Below, one piece after another: positions 23,553 through 31,729 of a stretch of 43,491 nucleotides of DNA. The first letter of the stretch is position 1; every line of letters starts with the position of its first letter. Source of the DNA: Phycisphaerae bacterium (lineage in GTDB: Bacteria > Planctomycetota > Phycisphaerae > UBA1845 > UTPLA1); the NCBI GenBank assembly GCA_016935885.1, contig JAFGQA010000142.1, positions 1-43,491 of the forward strand, written 5' to 3'. The translations under genes and the position numbers were made by a program. The notes below the pieces were generated by a model. It was given only the letters and a program-made list of their open reading frames with translations, had not been told where the DNA came from and did no database searches.

Positions 23553-25046
23553 TCACGTCAACCGGATTTGGACGATCTCGGTCGGGGCCCGAATCCGCAG
23601 GGGAAACCAATTCCCGACACCGCTGTTGACAAACAGCGTCTTGTCCCCCCGCCGGTAGAAGCCACGGGTGTACCGAAAGAGCAACTGGCCCACGCCGATG
23701 TCGGGCCGCTCGCCCGGCGGCGTGAACATGAGTTGTCCGCCGTGCGTGTGCCCCGCCAGCGTCAGCGGCACGCCCGCCGAGGCGAGCGGGTCGAAGGCGT
23801 GTGGATGATGCGACAAGGCGATCATGGGGCCATGCCTCTGTGGGTCGTAATCCCGCATCACCACCGCGATATTGTCGCAGTGACCGGCCCGCCGGCCGAG
23901 ACGGCCGTCGCTGTGGGCGAAGTCCAGGCCGGCGATGGTGATTCGTTCGCCGTGGATATCGAGCACGCGGCGCTGGTTGACCAGCAACGGGAGATGCTCC
24001 CGCACCTGCCGGATGAAGTCAGCCCGGCTGTCGATCTGGTCGTGGTTGCCGATGCAGATGAAAAGGCCGTGTCGGTGCGTCAATTGCGACAGGGCGCTGA
24101 TCACTGGGGGGAGCATCTCGTTGGAGGTGTCCACGAGGTCGCCCGTCACGACGACGACGTCGCTGTCCAGGGCATTGGCCTTGTCCACGAGCCGCCTGAG
24201 CATGTACGGTCTGTAGTGCCGGCCCACGTGCAGGTCGCTGATGTGCGTGATCGTCAGGCCGGCCAGGCGTCGGGGCAGCCAAGGAGCGGGCAACGTGTGC
24301 CGATTGGCCAGCAGGCGGCCTTCCTGTGCCCGAGCCGCGGCAGTGGCCCCCACGAGCACCGTCATCGGTATCGTAGCGAACGCCGTCCGCAGGATGGCCC
24401 GGCGGTCGGGATCGAGCGACGTATCCCGGGCGAAGACGGGCTTGTGCAACTGATGCGTGACGGTTGACGGCTGGTGGCTGCGAAGCCCGCATTCGCGATG
24501 AAACCTGACAGTCCGAATCGCATACAACGCCGCCAGGCCCCCAAGCCGCAACACAGCCACAAGGGGCATTGCGACCACGAGGCAGATATGCCAGATCGCC
24601 ACCGCCGCCGCATACCAGGTGGGCGATTCCAGGAACGAGATCGAGCGACCGGCCAGGAGCATGTACACAATAGGCACGTTCAGCGCGACGCTGAACGCAA
24701 GTGCCAGCAGCCGGAGGATTCGAGACCACGTGGGCGATCGGACATACCGGGCAAACCGGCGGTCCGCCACCGTCCACCACAGGGCGTTGAATGCCAGGAT
24801 AAGGAGGAGGACCATCCGAAAACCGGCGCCCCGCGGCATGGGAACGAATCGGGCGACAACGAGCCCGCATGCCAGAATCGCGGCGATAACGGCGAAAAGC
24901 GTCCAGTGCAGCCGGCCGTAAGTCCGGTCGGACGGTCGACGATGCTGCGCCGCGCCCGCACTGTTGCCGCATGGATACGCCGGGCAGCTTGCCTGCCGGC
25001 GCCCGTTGCGGCCGTGGCGCGAATCTGTTGGCGACGATGTCTCCAT
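23553..25046 (-). CDS. Membrane-anchored metallophosphoesterase
   Basis: A 497-residue protein. The first 230 residues hold a basic, low-complexity head and about five membrane spans (WTLFAVIAAILACGLVV, FRMVLLLILAFNALWW, LRLLALAFSVALNVPIVYML, AVAIWHICLVVAMPLVAVL and a last one near 250). The C-terminal 260 residues are a calcineurin-like phosphoesterase with all metal-site blocks: DLHVGRH (D-x-H), GDLVDTSN (GD), GNHDQ (GNHD), SHHPHAFD and GHTHGGQ. This is the YkoQ/YaeI-type membrane architecture; YaeI-like enzymes act on phospholipids or pyrophosphates, but the substrate here is unknown. It is downstream of rnpB on the same strand, 140 bases away. The ATG at 25046 is the first after the RNA gene. 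Confidence 0.87.
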   Translation of the reverse strand: METSSPTDSRHGRNGRRQASCPAYPCGNSAGAAQHRRPSDRTYGRLHWTLFAVIAAILACGLVVARFVPMPRGAGFRMVLLLILAFNALWWTVADRRFARYVRSPTWSRILRLLALAFSVALNVPIVYMLLAGRSISFLESPTWYAAAVAIWHICLVVAMPLVAVLRLGGLAALYAIRTVRFHRECGLRSHQPSTVTHQLHKPVFARDTSLDPDRRAILRTAFATIPMTVLVGATAAARAQEGRLLANRHTLPAPWLPRRLAGLTITHISDLHVGRHYRPYMLRRLVDKANALDSDVVVVTGDLVDTSNEMLPPVISALSQLTHRHGLFICIGNHDQIDSRADFIRQVREHLPLLVNQRRVLDIHGERITIAGLDFAHSDGRLGRRAGHCDNIAVVMRDYDPQRHGPMIALSHHPHAFDPLASAGVPLTLAGHTHGGQLMFTPPGERPDIGVGQLLFRYTRGFYRRGDKTLFVNSGVGNWFPLRIRAPTEIVQIRLT

Positions 25047-25186
25047 ACGCCCGTCCTGCCTGAATCGGGCTTCACAAAAACGGCCAAGCGGGCACGTCCT
25101 CGTGCCGCTCGGCCTTGAAGCCGTCAACGCCCGGCCATCGGAACCCCGGCCGACGGCTGAGAGCTGATGGCTGATGGCTTCTTCAA

Positions 25187-25742
25187 GCAGAGCGGGCCGA
25201 TAAGCCGAATCCTGTTCCGCGTGCGGCACGGGCGTTCTAGCCTGTGACGACGCGCGGCGGCGGCCATTTATCTGGGCCGATCGGTTACCCGTCGGCTCGT
25301 GCACCCTACCCGCAGCGTCGAGAGCCGGCTTGTTTCCAGGCCGGTTTCTCGCGAGACGGGCCGCCTCGCGGCGTGGTCGCGCCCCGCGACATGGGCCGCC
25401 GTTGTCCGCCGAACGGCGAGAAGGCGCCATCTGCGCCCATCCCATGGCGCGAGGCGCGGCCACGCACTCGCTGCCTACGCGGGCTTGCTGGCGGTGGGGT
25501 TTACCCTGCCACGTCTGTCACCAGACGCGCGGTGCGCTCTTACCGCACCTTTTCACCTTTGCCGGGCCGCCGAAGCGACCTTGAGGCCGTGTGTTTTCTG
25601 TGGCACTTTCCCTGGCATCACTGCCGGTGGCCGTTAGCCATCACCGTGCCCTGTCCAGTTCGGACTTTCCTCCCGGGGCGCGGCAAACCGGCTTGACACA
25701 AGCCGGCTCGTAGGCCCCGAGCGGCCGCCTGGCCCGCTCTGC
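25187..25742 (-). ncRNA. rnpB: RNase P RNA, type A, enlarged
   Basis: The catalytic RNA that trims tRNA 5' leaders. The ends pair perfectly as helix P1 (25187-25198 with 25731-25742). On the minus strand the conserved blocks occur in the right order: GAGGAAAGTCCGAACTGGAC, GGTGCGGTAAGAGCGCACCG, GGCAGGGTAAACCCCACC, AGCAAG, GGGTAG, CAGATAAATGGCCG and AACAGGATTCGGCTTATCGG. At about 556 bases it is longer than the usual 350-450; the extra length is between AGCAAG (about 25495) and GGGTAG (about 25310), the P15-P17 region. Protein-like reading frames across it are accidental. Confidence 0.96.
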
Positions 25743-25752
25743 TACTTGGAGT

Positions 25753-25780
25753 ATTGTAGCCGATGTAAACGTTTTGTAAC
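25753..25780 (-). promoter_or_regulatory. Probable rnpB promoter
   Basis: On the minus strand GTTACA (25780-25775), 16 bases, then TACAAT (25758-25753), followed by about ten bases to the P1 helix at 25742. Position, spacing and the AT-rich setting fit a sigma-70-type promoter. Confidence 0.6.
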
Positions 25781-25960
25781 GAGCATCAAGGAGAATCACC
25801 CAGAACGGCCCGTTAAGGCCGTTTGGGGGCGGGTCCCCCCGCAGCCGGAGGGCTTCTGGAGGCAGCTACGCTTTGCCCGGTCCCTGTCGCAAGGCTATAT
25901 TTGGTTTTGTGCCGCTTTCCCTCGGGGGGAACCCGACCAGGAAAGTACGTGACCTGAATC

Positions 25961-26147
25961 GAGATTCTGGGAGCCACGATGGCTGATCGCGTGTACGAAA
26001 AGTGGGTGCCACTGGCAGCTTGCTGCCAGTGCGGCAGTTCTAATGGGACGAACATGAGCGGACAAGCCACACGTGGCACCCGCTCCTGCGGGCTCTCTGA
26101 CTTGTCATACACGCTCTGAGATTCTGGGAGCTACGATGGCTGTTCGC
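25961..26147 (+). repeat. Inverted-repeat element between duplicated gene-start segments
   Basis: Segments 25961-25990 and 26118-26147 are direct copies (28 of 30 identical) that contain the ribosome site, the ATG and the first codons of the VKOR-DsbA gene. Between them is a 126-base element (25989-26114) with inverted ends GCGTGTACGAAAAGT and its near complement ACTTGTCATACACGC (13 of 15 pair), holding a shortened family E hairpin (26005-26031) and complementary GGGTGCCAC/GTGGCACCC arms. The upstream ATG (25979) opens a 46-codon frame ending at 26119; this is probably not a gene. Confidence 0.75.
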
Positions 26148-28307
26148 TCGTCAATCGACAACAAGGACCGCTCCCGCGGCAAAACCGCTCAAGACACGGC
26201 TGCGGACGATGCCCAGATCCGGGCTGCAGCCCGCACGTCGACAGCGCTGTTTGTGATCGGCATCGCGGCGCTCCTGGTGGCTGTTGTCAGTGGCCTGATG
26301 CTGGTGCTGGAGAGTCTCGGCGGGATCAGTCTGCCGGGTTGCGGGGAGGGGAGCGCCTGCGCCGAGGCCACGGCCAGCGTTTGGGGCAAGGTGCCGCGTG
26401 TGGACTGGCCGGTTTCCTTTCTCGGCTTTGCCTATTTCTTAGGGGCCTTCATCGCGTGGCTTGGCTCGCGCCACGGGATCACGCCGCTATTTCGGAACGT
26501 CGTCCGGCTGGGCGCGATGATTTCACTCGGCTTCGTGCTGGTCATCTTCATCGAAGGACACCACTGCTCATACTGCCTGATCAGTCACGCGGGCAACTTC
26601 GCGTTCTGGATCGTTACGGAGATATCGCGCAAAGCCTCGGTTCCCTCGCTACGCCCCGCCTCGCTACGCCCCGTCGCGACGTTGGCACTGGTCTTTCTCG
26701 TCTGTTCGGCCGTCCTCGGCATCACGAAGTGGCGAACAGAAGCAATCGCCGAGGCAGACCAACAGCAGCGACTAGAGGAGTCCATCGCCGAGATCGTCGC
26801 TGCCGATAACCAGCGGAAGACCGCGACGGCTACGGAAACAGCCGGTGGCGAGTCGCCGCCACCGCAACAAGGCACCAAGGCCCCCGACGCGCCCGAAGCA
26901 GTCGATACGGCAAGGACGACCAAGCCGCCGGCCACAACGGAGACAGCCGCGGTGGCGGGGACGACCGAGACGCACGGGGTCGCAGAAACCGCCCAAGCGT
27001 CTGGTGCCACTGGCAGCTTGCCTGCCAGTGCATCTGCCCCCGCGAATACAGCCGAGGCCGCCGAAGCGGTCCGAGAACGCGACCTGCCCCCTTGGGGGGA
27101 GGGTGGCTTCCGAGGCCGGTATCTGTGGGGACCGGAAAAGGCCCCGGTGCGGCTCGTCATGCTGACCGACTACCAGTGCAGGGACTGCAATCGAATCGAG
27201 GACGAAGTCCGTGAGATGCTCAGACAACGTAACGACGTCTCACTTTCGATCAAGCTCTTCCCCATGTGCACGGACTGCAACTGGACCATGCACAAGAACA
27301 TGCATCCCAATGCCTGCTGGGCGGCAAGGGCCGCGGAAGCGGCGGGCATCCTCGGCGGCAACGACGGCTTCTGGGATATGCACTTCTGGCTTTTTGACCA
27401 CGACGGCGGTTTTACCGGCGCGGAGTTGGACGAAGGCTTGGCGGAATTCGGCTTCGACCGGACAGAGTTCATCCGGCTGATGACCGGTGAGGAGACACTG
27501 GATCGCGTCAAATCGGATATCCAGGAAGGGCTTTGGCTTGGGCTGCACTTCACACCGATGGTCTTCATCAACGGGGTGGAGCTGAAAGGCGTCTTTGCGC
27601 GGAACGCCGTTCCCCGAGCCGTGGCCGCCGTCGCGGCGAACCACCCTCCGCCCATGACGCACGAGCACGACCAGCCTCCTCCGGCCACCGAGAAGTACAT
27701 CGCCGATTGGCGCGACGGCCACGCTCGAAGGCTGCCGTCCGACCAGCACCCGTGGGCCAACGGGCCGCTCGATGCAAAAGTGAAGATCGTCATGTGGGCC
27801 GACTACCACGAAAGCTACAGCGCCGACGCCGACCGCACCATCAGGGAGTGGATGGCTGGACGACAGGATGTGCGGTACACCTTTCGTCACTTTCCGTTCG
27901 ATCAGGCCTGTAACCCGGTGGTGAGCCGCACGGCGCATCCGCAGGCGTGTCGCGCGTCGCTGGCGGCCGAGGCAGCAGGCGAACTGGGCGGCGTGGACGC
28001 TTACTGGAAGATGCACGTCTGGCTCATGGATCATCAGGAGGACTTCAGCGAGGAAACGCTGCGCCAGGCCGCCACGGAGATGGGCCTCGACGCCGATGCC
28101 CTGTTCGCGGCGATGGACGGGCCCGAGGCCGCCGCGGCGATCGAGGAAGACACGCGGGCCGCAAAGCCGGACCAGAAGTCCGGAGGATCGTTGCTCTATC
28201 GAGGTGGAATTCCGACTATTTACGTCAATGGAAAGGTCATCCCCAGGTGGCGGTTGGAAGGCAAGCCCATCCTGAGGATGATCCTGGACGAAGCCTACAA
28301 GGAATAG
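26136..28307 (+). CDS. VKOR fused to two DsbA-like thioredoxin domains
   Basis: A 723-residue membrane oxidoreductase. Residues about 30-210 are a vitamin K epoxide reductase-type domain with four or five spans, the outer Cys pair around GCGEGSAC and the redox motif HCSYC. By family, VKOR reoxidises a thiol oxidase using quinone. A disordered Pro/Thr/Ala linker (about 220-325) follows, then a DsbA-like domain with CRDC (near 348), and a second DsbA-like copy whose equivalent site is YHESYS, with no CxxC. Both copies keep the HP..C.AS.AAEAAG.LGG..AYW/FW.MH helix block, and each has a cis-Pro-like strand (FTPMVFING, GIPTIYVNG). This would introduce disulfides into exported proteins, with the second domain perhaps a substrate-binding chaperone. 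GGGAG lies just before ATG 26136. Part of the linker is encoded by a family E repeat. Confidence 0.88.
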   Translation: MAVRSSIDNKDRSRGKTAQDTAADDAQIRAAARTSTALFVIGIAALLVAVVSGLMLVLESLGGISLPGCGEGSACAEATASVWGKVPRVDWPVSFLGFAYFLGAFIAWLGSRHGITPLFRNVVRLGAMISLGFVLVIFIEGHHCSYCLISHAGNFAFWIVTEISRKASVPSLRPASLRPVATLALVFLVCSAVLGITKWRTEAIAEADQQQRLEESIAEIVAADNQRKTATATETAGGESPPPQQGTKAPDAPEAVDTARTTKPPATTETAAVAGTTETHGVAETAQASGATGSLPASASAPANTAEAAEAVRERDLPPWGEGGFRGRYLWGPEKAPVRLVMLTDYQCRDCNRIEDEVREMLRQRNDVSLSIKLFPMCTDCNWTMHKNMHPNACWAARAAEAAGILGGNDGFWDMHFWLFDHDGGFTGAELDEGLAEFGFDRTEFIRLMTGEETLDRVKSDIQEGLWLGLHFTPMVFINGVELKGVFARNAVPRAVAAVAANHPPPMTHEHDQPPPATEKYIADWRDGHARRLPSDQHPWANGPLDAKVKIVMWADYHESYSADADRTIREWMAGRQDVRYTFRHFPFDQACNPVVSRTAHPQACRASLAAEAAGELGGVDAYWKMHVWLMDHQEDFSEETLRQAATEMGLDADALFAAMDGPEAAAAIEEDTRAAKPDQKSGGSLLYRGGIPTIYVNGKVIPRWRLEGKPILRMILDEAYKE
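27003..27040 (+). repeat. Family E element inside a coding region
   Basis: 36 of 38 bases match the intergenic copy at 13341-13378, including the 9-bp hairpin. It is read in frame as GATGSLPASASAP in the flexible linker of the VKOR-DsbA protein (residues about 290-302). Confidence 0.85.
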
Positions 28308-28365
28308 CAGATAGCGAATGGCGAGTTTGAGATCCGCGGTGGGTCCATCCGCGACCCGGAATCCG

Positions 28366-29214
28366 CTATTCACAGCCCCCTGCGCGCGCGACCCCGACCC
28401 GAAAGCGTGCCCCGCAACCGCCGCGCGGACATGCGACGTCGACGGCACCGCCTGTGGCCCGCGCGCGGTGGACAGCCAGGACCAACTCCGCCGCCACGTC
28501 GAGACAGACGCCTGGAGGCACCGTGCGCGCGAAGGTGAATTCGGCGCCGAGCTTGCAGGACGCGGGACAGACGTTTGCACCCGGGGCATTCTCGCAGCGA
28601 ACGACAACGACACGGTCCGCGTCCGGACGGTCGCACGAAGCACCATCGTGCGAAGGGCTGTCGCTTGGGGCACTGCGGCACCGGCCTCCGGCCCCTGTCT
28701 CCACCGCCGACCCGGCACGGTGGCACGGGCGACTCGCCCGCGTCTCGACGGGAGAACGCCGCGGCCCGGAACGGTCATCCTTGATAGTGCCCGGCTCGTC
28801 ACGAACGACGACGTCCTTGCCCGCATCCATGGCCATGTTGGCGAGTTCGTCGGCGCGCCGGTTCGCCTCGCGGCGAACGTGCTGGATGTTCCACTGGTCG
28901 ATCTCGCGAAGCCTGGCAACGGCCGTGCAGAATAGCTCCCTGAGCGTCGCGTTCCTGACGCGGTACTCACCGTTGATCTGGCGAACCAGCAGTTCGCTGT
29001 CGGAGAAGACTGCCAGCTCACTTGCACCGGCCTGCACGGCGAAGTCGAGCGCGCGGAGCAAGGCCGTGTACTCCGCCATATTGTTTGTCATCTGGCCGAG
29101 GAAGAAGCCGGCCTCGAACACCGGTCTGCCGCTTGCGTCCTGCACAGACACGCCCGCACCCGCCGGTCCAGGATTTCCTCGGGACCCCCCGTCGATGTGG
29201 ATGGAAAGCTTCAT
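28366..29214 (-). CDS. RNase H-like protein with Cys-rich C-terminal extension
   Basis: A 282-residue protein. Residues 1-140 are a reverse-transcriptase-like RNase HI domain (RVT_3 type): DGGSRGNPGPAGAG at the start, then the four carboxylates in IDGG, NNMAEYTAL, FSDSELLV and NRRADELAN. This would cut RNA in RNA-DNA hybrids. After a low-complexity Arg/Pro/Ser joint (about 145-195) comes a C-terminal part with CPASCKLGAEFTFARTV and later CPRGGCGARFRV, possibly a small zinc-binding domain of unknown role. ATG 29214 fits the family start. It follows the zinc-ribbon gene by 26 bases and is likely in one transcript with it. Confidence 0.85.
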   Translation of the reverse strand: MKLSIHIDGGSRGNPGPAGAGVSVQDASGRPVFEAGFFLGQMTNNMAEYTALLRALDFAVQAGASELAVFSDSELLVRQINGEYRVRNATLRELFCTAVARLREIDQWNIQHVRREANRRADELANMAMDAGKDVVVRDEPGTIKDDRSGPRRSPVETRASRPCHRAGSAVETGAGGRCRSAPSDSPSHDGASCDRPDADRVVVVRCENAPGANVCPASCKLGAEFTFARTVPPGVCLDVAAELVLAVHRARATGGAVDVACPRGGCGARFRVGVARAGGCE

Positions 29215-29240
29215 GACGTTGTCGGCGCGCGCGGCGTCAC

Positions 29241-29987
29241 TCAGCGGGCTCGCGACGGGGTGGGTGACTCCAGGTAGAGGATCCGGCCGCAGGTGTTGCA
29301 CAAGACCGCCTCGTCGCGGGACAGGATCGCGTTGACCTGCTCGAGTGTGACTGACATGTTGCATCCCTCGCAGGCGTATTCCTCTCGCTTGGGATTGGTC
29401 CGGCACAAGAGCGCCATGGCCTCGCCGTTGTTCTTCTTAGCCACGCGGTTGAACGTGTTGAGCGCCGTGGGCGGCACGGCCGCGCCCGCATCATCACGCT
29501 CCAGATCAAGTTGGGCCAGCCTGTCTCTTGAATCCTCCTCGACCGCGCGGGCCGCCTCCTTGAGCTCATCCAGCCTGGCGCCTTCCTTCCCGTACTCCTC
29601 CCGGATCGATTCCAGGTCCTTCCGCTTGGCCTCCAACTGATTGAAGAGGGCAAGGACACGCTCCTCGACCTTGCTGTTGTCTGCCTTTGTGGTGTTGAGC
29701 TGGGTCAGAATGGCCGAGTATTCCTTGTTGGTCTTTGCCACGTTGAGGGCCTGGCGCAGTTTTGCTATTTCCACCTCGTGGGCCTTCATATCAAGGTCGA
29801 GCCGGTCAGCTTCCATCTGATCTGCGCGCAGGGCCGCTTCCTTCTTGCGGATCCTCGTGATCAGATCGGCGATGCGCTTCTCCTGCTTCTTGACGGCCCG
29901 GTGCTTCCTGTCGATTCGTTGGCGGACCTCTGCGATGTGTAGCTCGACCTCTTGCAAACGATGCAGGGCGTCGAGGGTTGCTCCCAT
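29241..29987 (-). CDS. Coiled-coil protein with C4 zinc ribbon
   Basis: A 248-residue cytosolic protein. Residues about 5-165 are a long coiled coil rich in Lys, Glu, Arg and Leu with a central NKEYSAILTQL hinge; the last 55 residues hold a C4 zinc ribbon (CEGCNMSVTLEQVN ... LCNTCGRILY). This is the zf-RING_7/CT398-HP0958 family; HP0958 stabilises RpoN and binds flagellin mRNA in Helicobacter, but no flagellar gene is nearby, and in most phyla the role is open. It sits upstream of and adjacent to the RNase H-like gene, a pairing consistent with a nucleic-acid role. Confidence 0.88.
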   Translation of the reverse strand: MGATLDALHRLQEVELHIAEVRQRIDRKHRAVKKQEKRIADLITRIRKKEAALRADQMEADRLDLDMKAHEVEIAKLRQALNVAKTNKEYSAILTQLNTTKADNSKVEERVLALFNQLEAKRKDLESIREEYGKEGARLDELKEAARAVEEDSRDRLAQLDLERDDAGAAVPPTALNTFNRVAKKNNGEAMALLCRTNPKREEYACEGCNMSVTLEQVNAILSRDEAVLCNTCGRILYLESPTPSRAR

Positions 29988-30131
29988 GTGTGAAAGACCC
30001 TTTCCGTGCTCACCTCAAAACGCGCACTTCCGTAGAACGCCGAAACGATCATTATGCACCTGATCCGTCTCGCAATCAATGGCCCCAGGAATGTGGGTTC
30101 GGACAGAAGTCCTTCGCCGGTGAGGACGCCC

Positions 30132-31385
30132 TCAGATCGTCGCCACGGCGTGCGCCCCCAGCGCGACCGATGGCACATCCACAGCCCCCGTTGCGCCACG
30201 GAGCCCACGCTGTGGACCCTCGGCGGACAAGACCCCACGGACTCGCAACGAACCGGGAACAATGACCTCCACAGGCGTCTGGCCGGGCCGGGCTTCAAGG
30301 AGGAGCCTCGCCGCCCAGGCGGTGATATGCTTGGGATTCACCTCGTAAGATGTGATCCCGGCCGCCTCCGCGGTGCCGTCACCCGGCTCAGTCACGCACA
30401 CGAGCGCGAGCAGACCGGTCGATTGCAGGCTCTCTAGGGCTTGATTAGCCATAGCCACTTCGAGCGCCGCACTGCCCACACAAACGACGCCAGTTGTCGG
30501 GAGTGCGCCTCCGTCGTCTCGTGGCTGCCCCGCTTTGTCCAGTAACGCAGCGAGCCTCCCCCCAAGGCCCGGCGCGTCGTTGTCCGATGGTGCCACGGCC
30601 TCCGAAATGCTCCGGTGGTGACGCGATGCGGCAGCACGGCAGCCGCTGAGGATCATCGCAACTTCGGGTCCTGGCGTGCCGCTCCGCAGGACGATCATGT
30701 TCTCGCACCCGATCCGGAACAGGAAATCAGTGAGATGAAACCCTGCGTCCACATAGTCAGGCACGACCGCGTTTAGCTTGGCGCTTGGGGCGCGGGCACC
30801 CTGTACGACGACCGGTACGTGGCGACGGAACGTCTCGGCGACGAGTGCTTCGCTCAACTGGCCGATCCCGTAGGATAGGGGCTCGGAGGGGTAACAGAGG
30901 ATTCCATCGGTCGCGTGCCGCGTGAGGGTCGGCCAACCGGCCAGCGGAATCGCGCCGGAGCCGTCCGCCGGTTCCGCACTCAAGTCTTCCCAGTCATGCC
31001 CATTGGCGGTTATGGCCGCACCAACCTCGTTGACCTGGTCGGCCCGATAGGGGTTGGCTGAGGGCTCGGACGGCAGCAGGCAACGAAACGTGCGGCGTCC
31101 TGACGCGGCGGCCCGTCTACCGTTACCGGCGGCCAGGTACGTGCCGCGGCCAATCTCGCGAACGAGGAGCCCCTCGCTGCACAGGTCGCCGAGGGCCTTG
31201 TTCACGGTCTTGGCGTTCGCCCTGTAACGCCGTGCCAGCTCTCGCTCCCCCGGCAGGCGAGCCTCGAACTCACCGCCCAGAATGGCACCGCGAATCTGCT
31301 CTCGGATGCGTTGAAACTTGTAGCTCAGGCGGCGTGTTTGATGGGGAGCACCCGCTGCACGCCGTGGATCGGTCCTCTGCTCCAT
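30132..31385 (-). CDS. GntR-type regulator with LacI-like sensor domain
   Basis: A 417-residue transcription factor. Residues about 20-90 form a GntR winged helix (FQRIREQIRGAILGGEF...LPGERELARRYRANAKTVNKALGDLCSEGLLVREIGRGTYLA). From about 100 to 390 there is a periplasmic-binding-protein-like ligand domain of the LacI/AraR type (DGILCYPSEP, VPVVVQGAR, VPDYVDAGFHLTDFLFRIGCENMIVL, TGVVCVGSAALEVAMA). Such AraR-like hybrids respond to sugars. No sugar catabolic gene is adjacent; the nearest gene on the same strand, the dipeptide epimerase, is 344 bases upstream. That space (31386-31729) contains no gene or clear site. Confidence 0.85.
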   Translation of the reverse strand: MEQRTDPRRAAGAPHQTRRLSYKFQRIREQIRGAILGGEFEARLPGERELARRYRANAKTVNKALGDLCSEGLLVREIGRGTYLAAGNGRRAAASGRRTFRCLLPSEPSANPYRADQVNEVGAAITANGHDWEDLSAEPADGSGAIPLAGWPTLTRHATDGILCYPSEPLSYGIGQLSEALVAETFRRHVPVVVQGARAPSAKLNAVVPDYVDAGFHLTDFLFRIGCENMIVLRSGTPGPEVAMILSGCRAAASRHHRSISEAVAPSDNDAPGLGGRLAALLDKAGQPRDDGGALPTTGVVCVGSAALEVAMANQALESLQSTGLLALVCVTEPGDGTAEAAGITSYEVNPKHITAWAARLLLEARPGQTPVEVIVPGSLRVRGVLSAEGPQRGLRGATGAVDVPSVALGAHAVATI

Positions 31386-31729
31386 CCTTCAGATCTCCTG
31401 ATGATGTGCGAGGCCCTCTGAAACGAATGGCCGGCCGGTGTTCCGGGGCGCTGTCGCTGCCCATCACGAGGCGATATCGCCGATCATCCGTCGTGAAGGC
31501 CGGATGGCAGCCCATCGAGCTTGGCTGCACATGGGGCCCGCCAAGCTGTGCCGGGAGATCGAAGTGTGCGGGTGGGGGAGGTACTTCGAGGACTCCAACC
31601 GGTCTCTATGGCATTCTTCCAGCCAACCACGTGTCGGTCAAGTCGAGAATCGGCCCGCCGCACAAACGCACAACCATTTGTGCCGAACGAGGTTGCTGCC
31701 TGATCGCCGCGCGCGGCCCACCGGAACGC

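Noticed and set aside
23140..23658. A 172-codon plus-strand frame in the 650-base space before the metallophosphoesterase
   Set aside because: No ribosome site, no family pattern, starts in a family F repeat and runs into the end of a convincing gene on the other strand.
25187..25742. Protein-coding frames on both strands across the RNase P RNA
   Set aside because: They overlap conserved RNA blocks and helices; their protein sequences show no family pattern.
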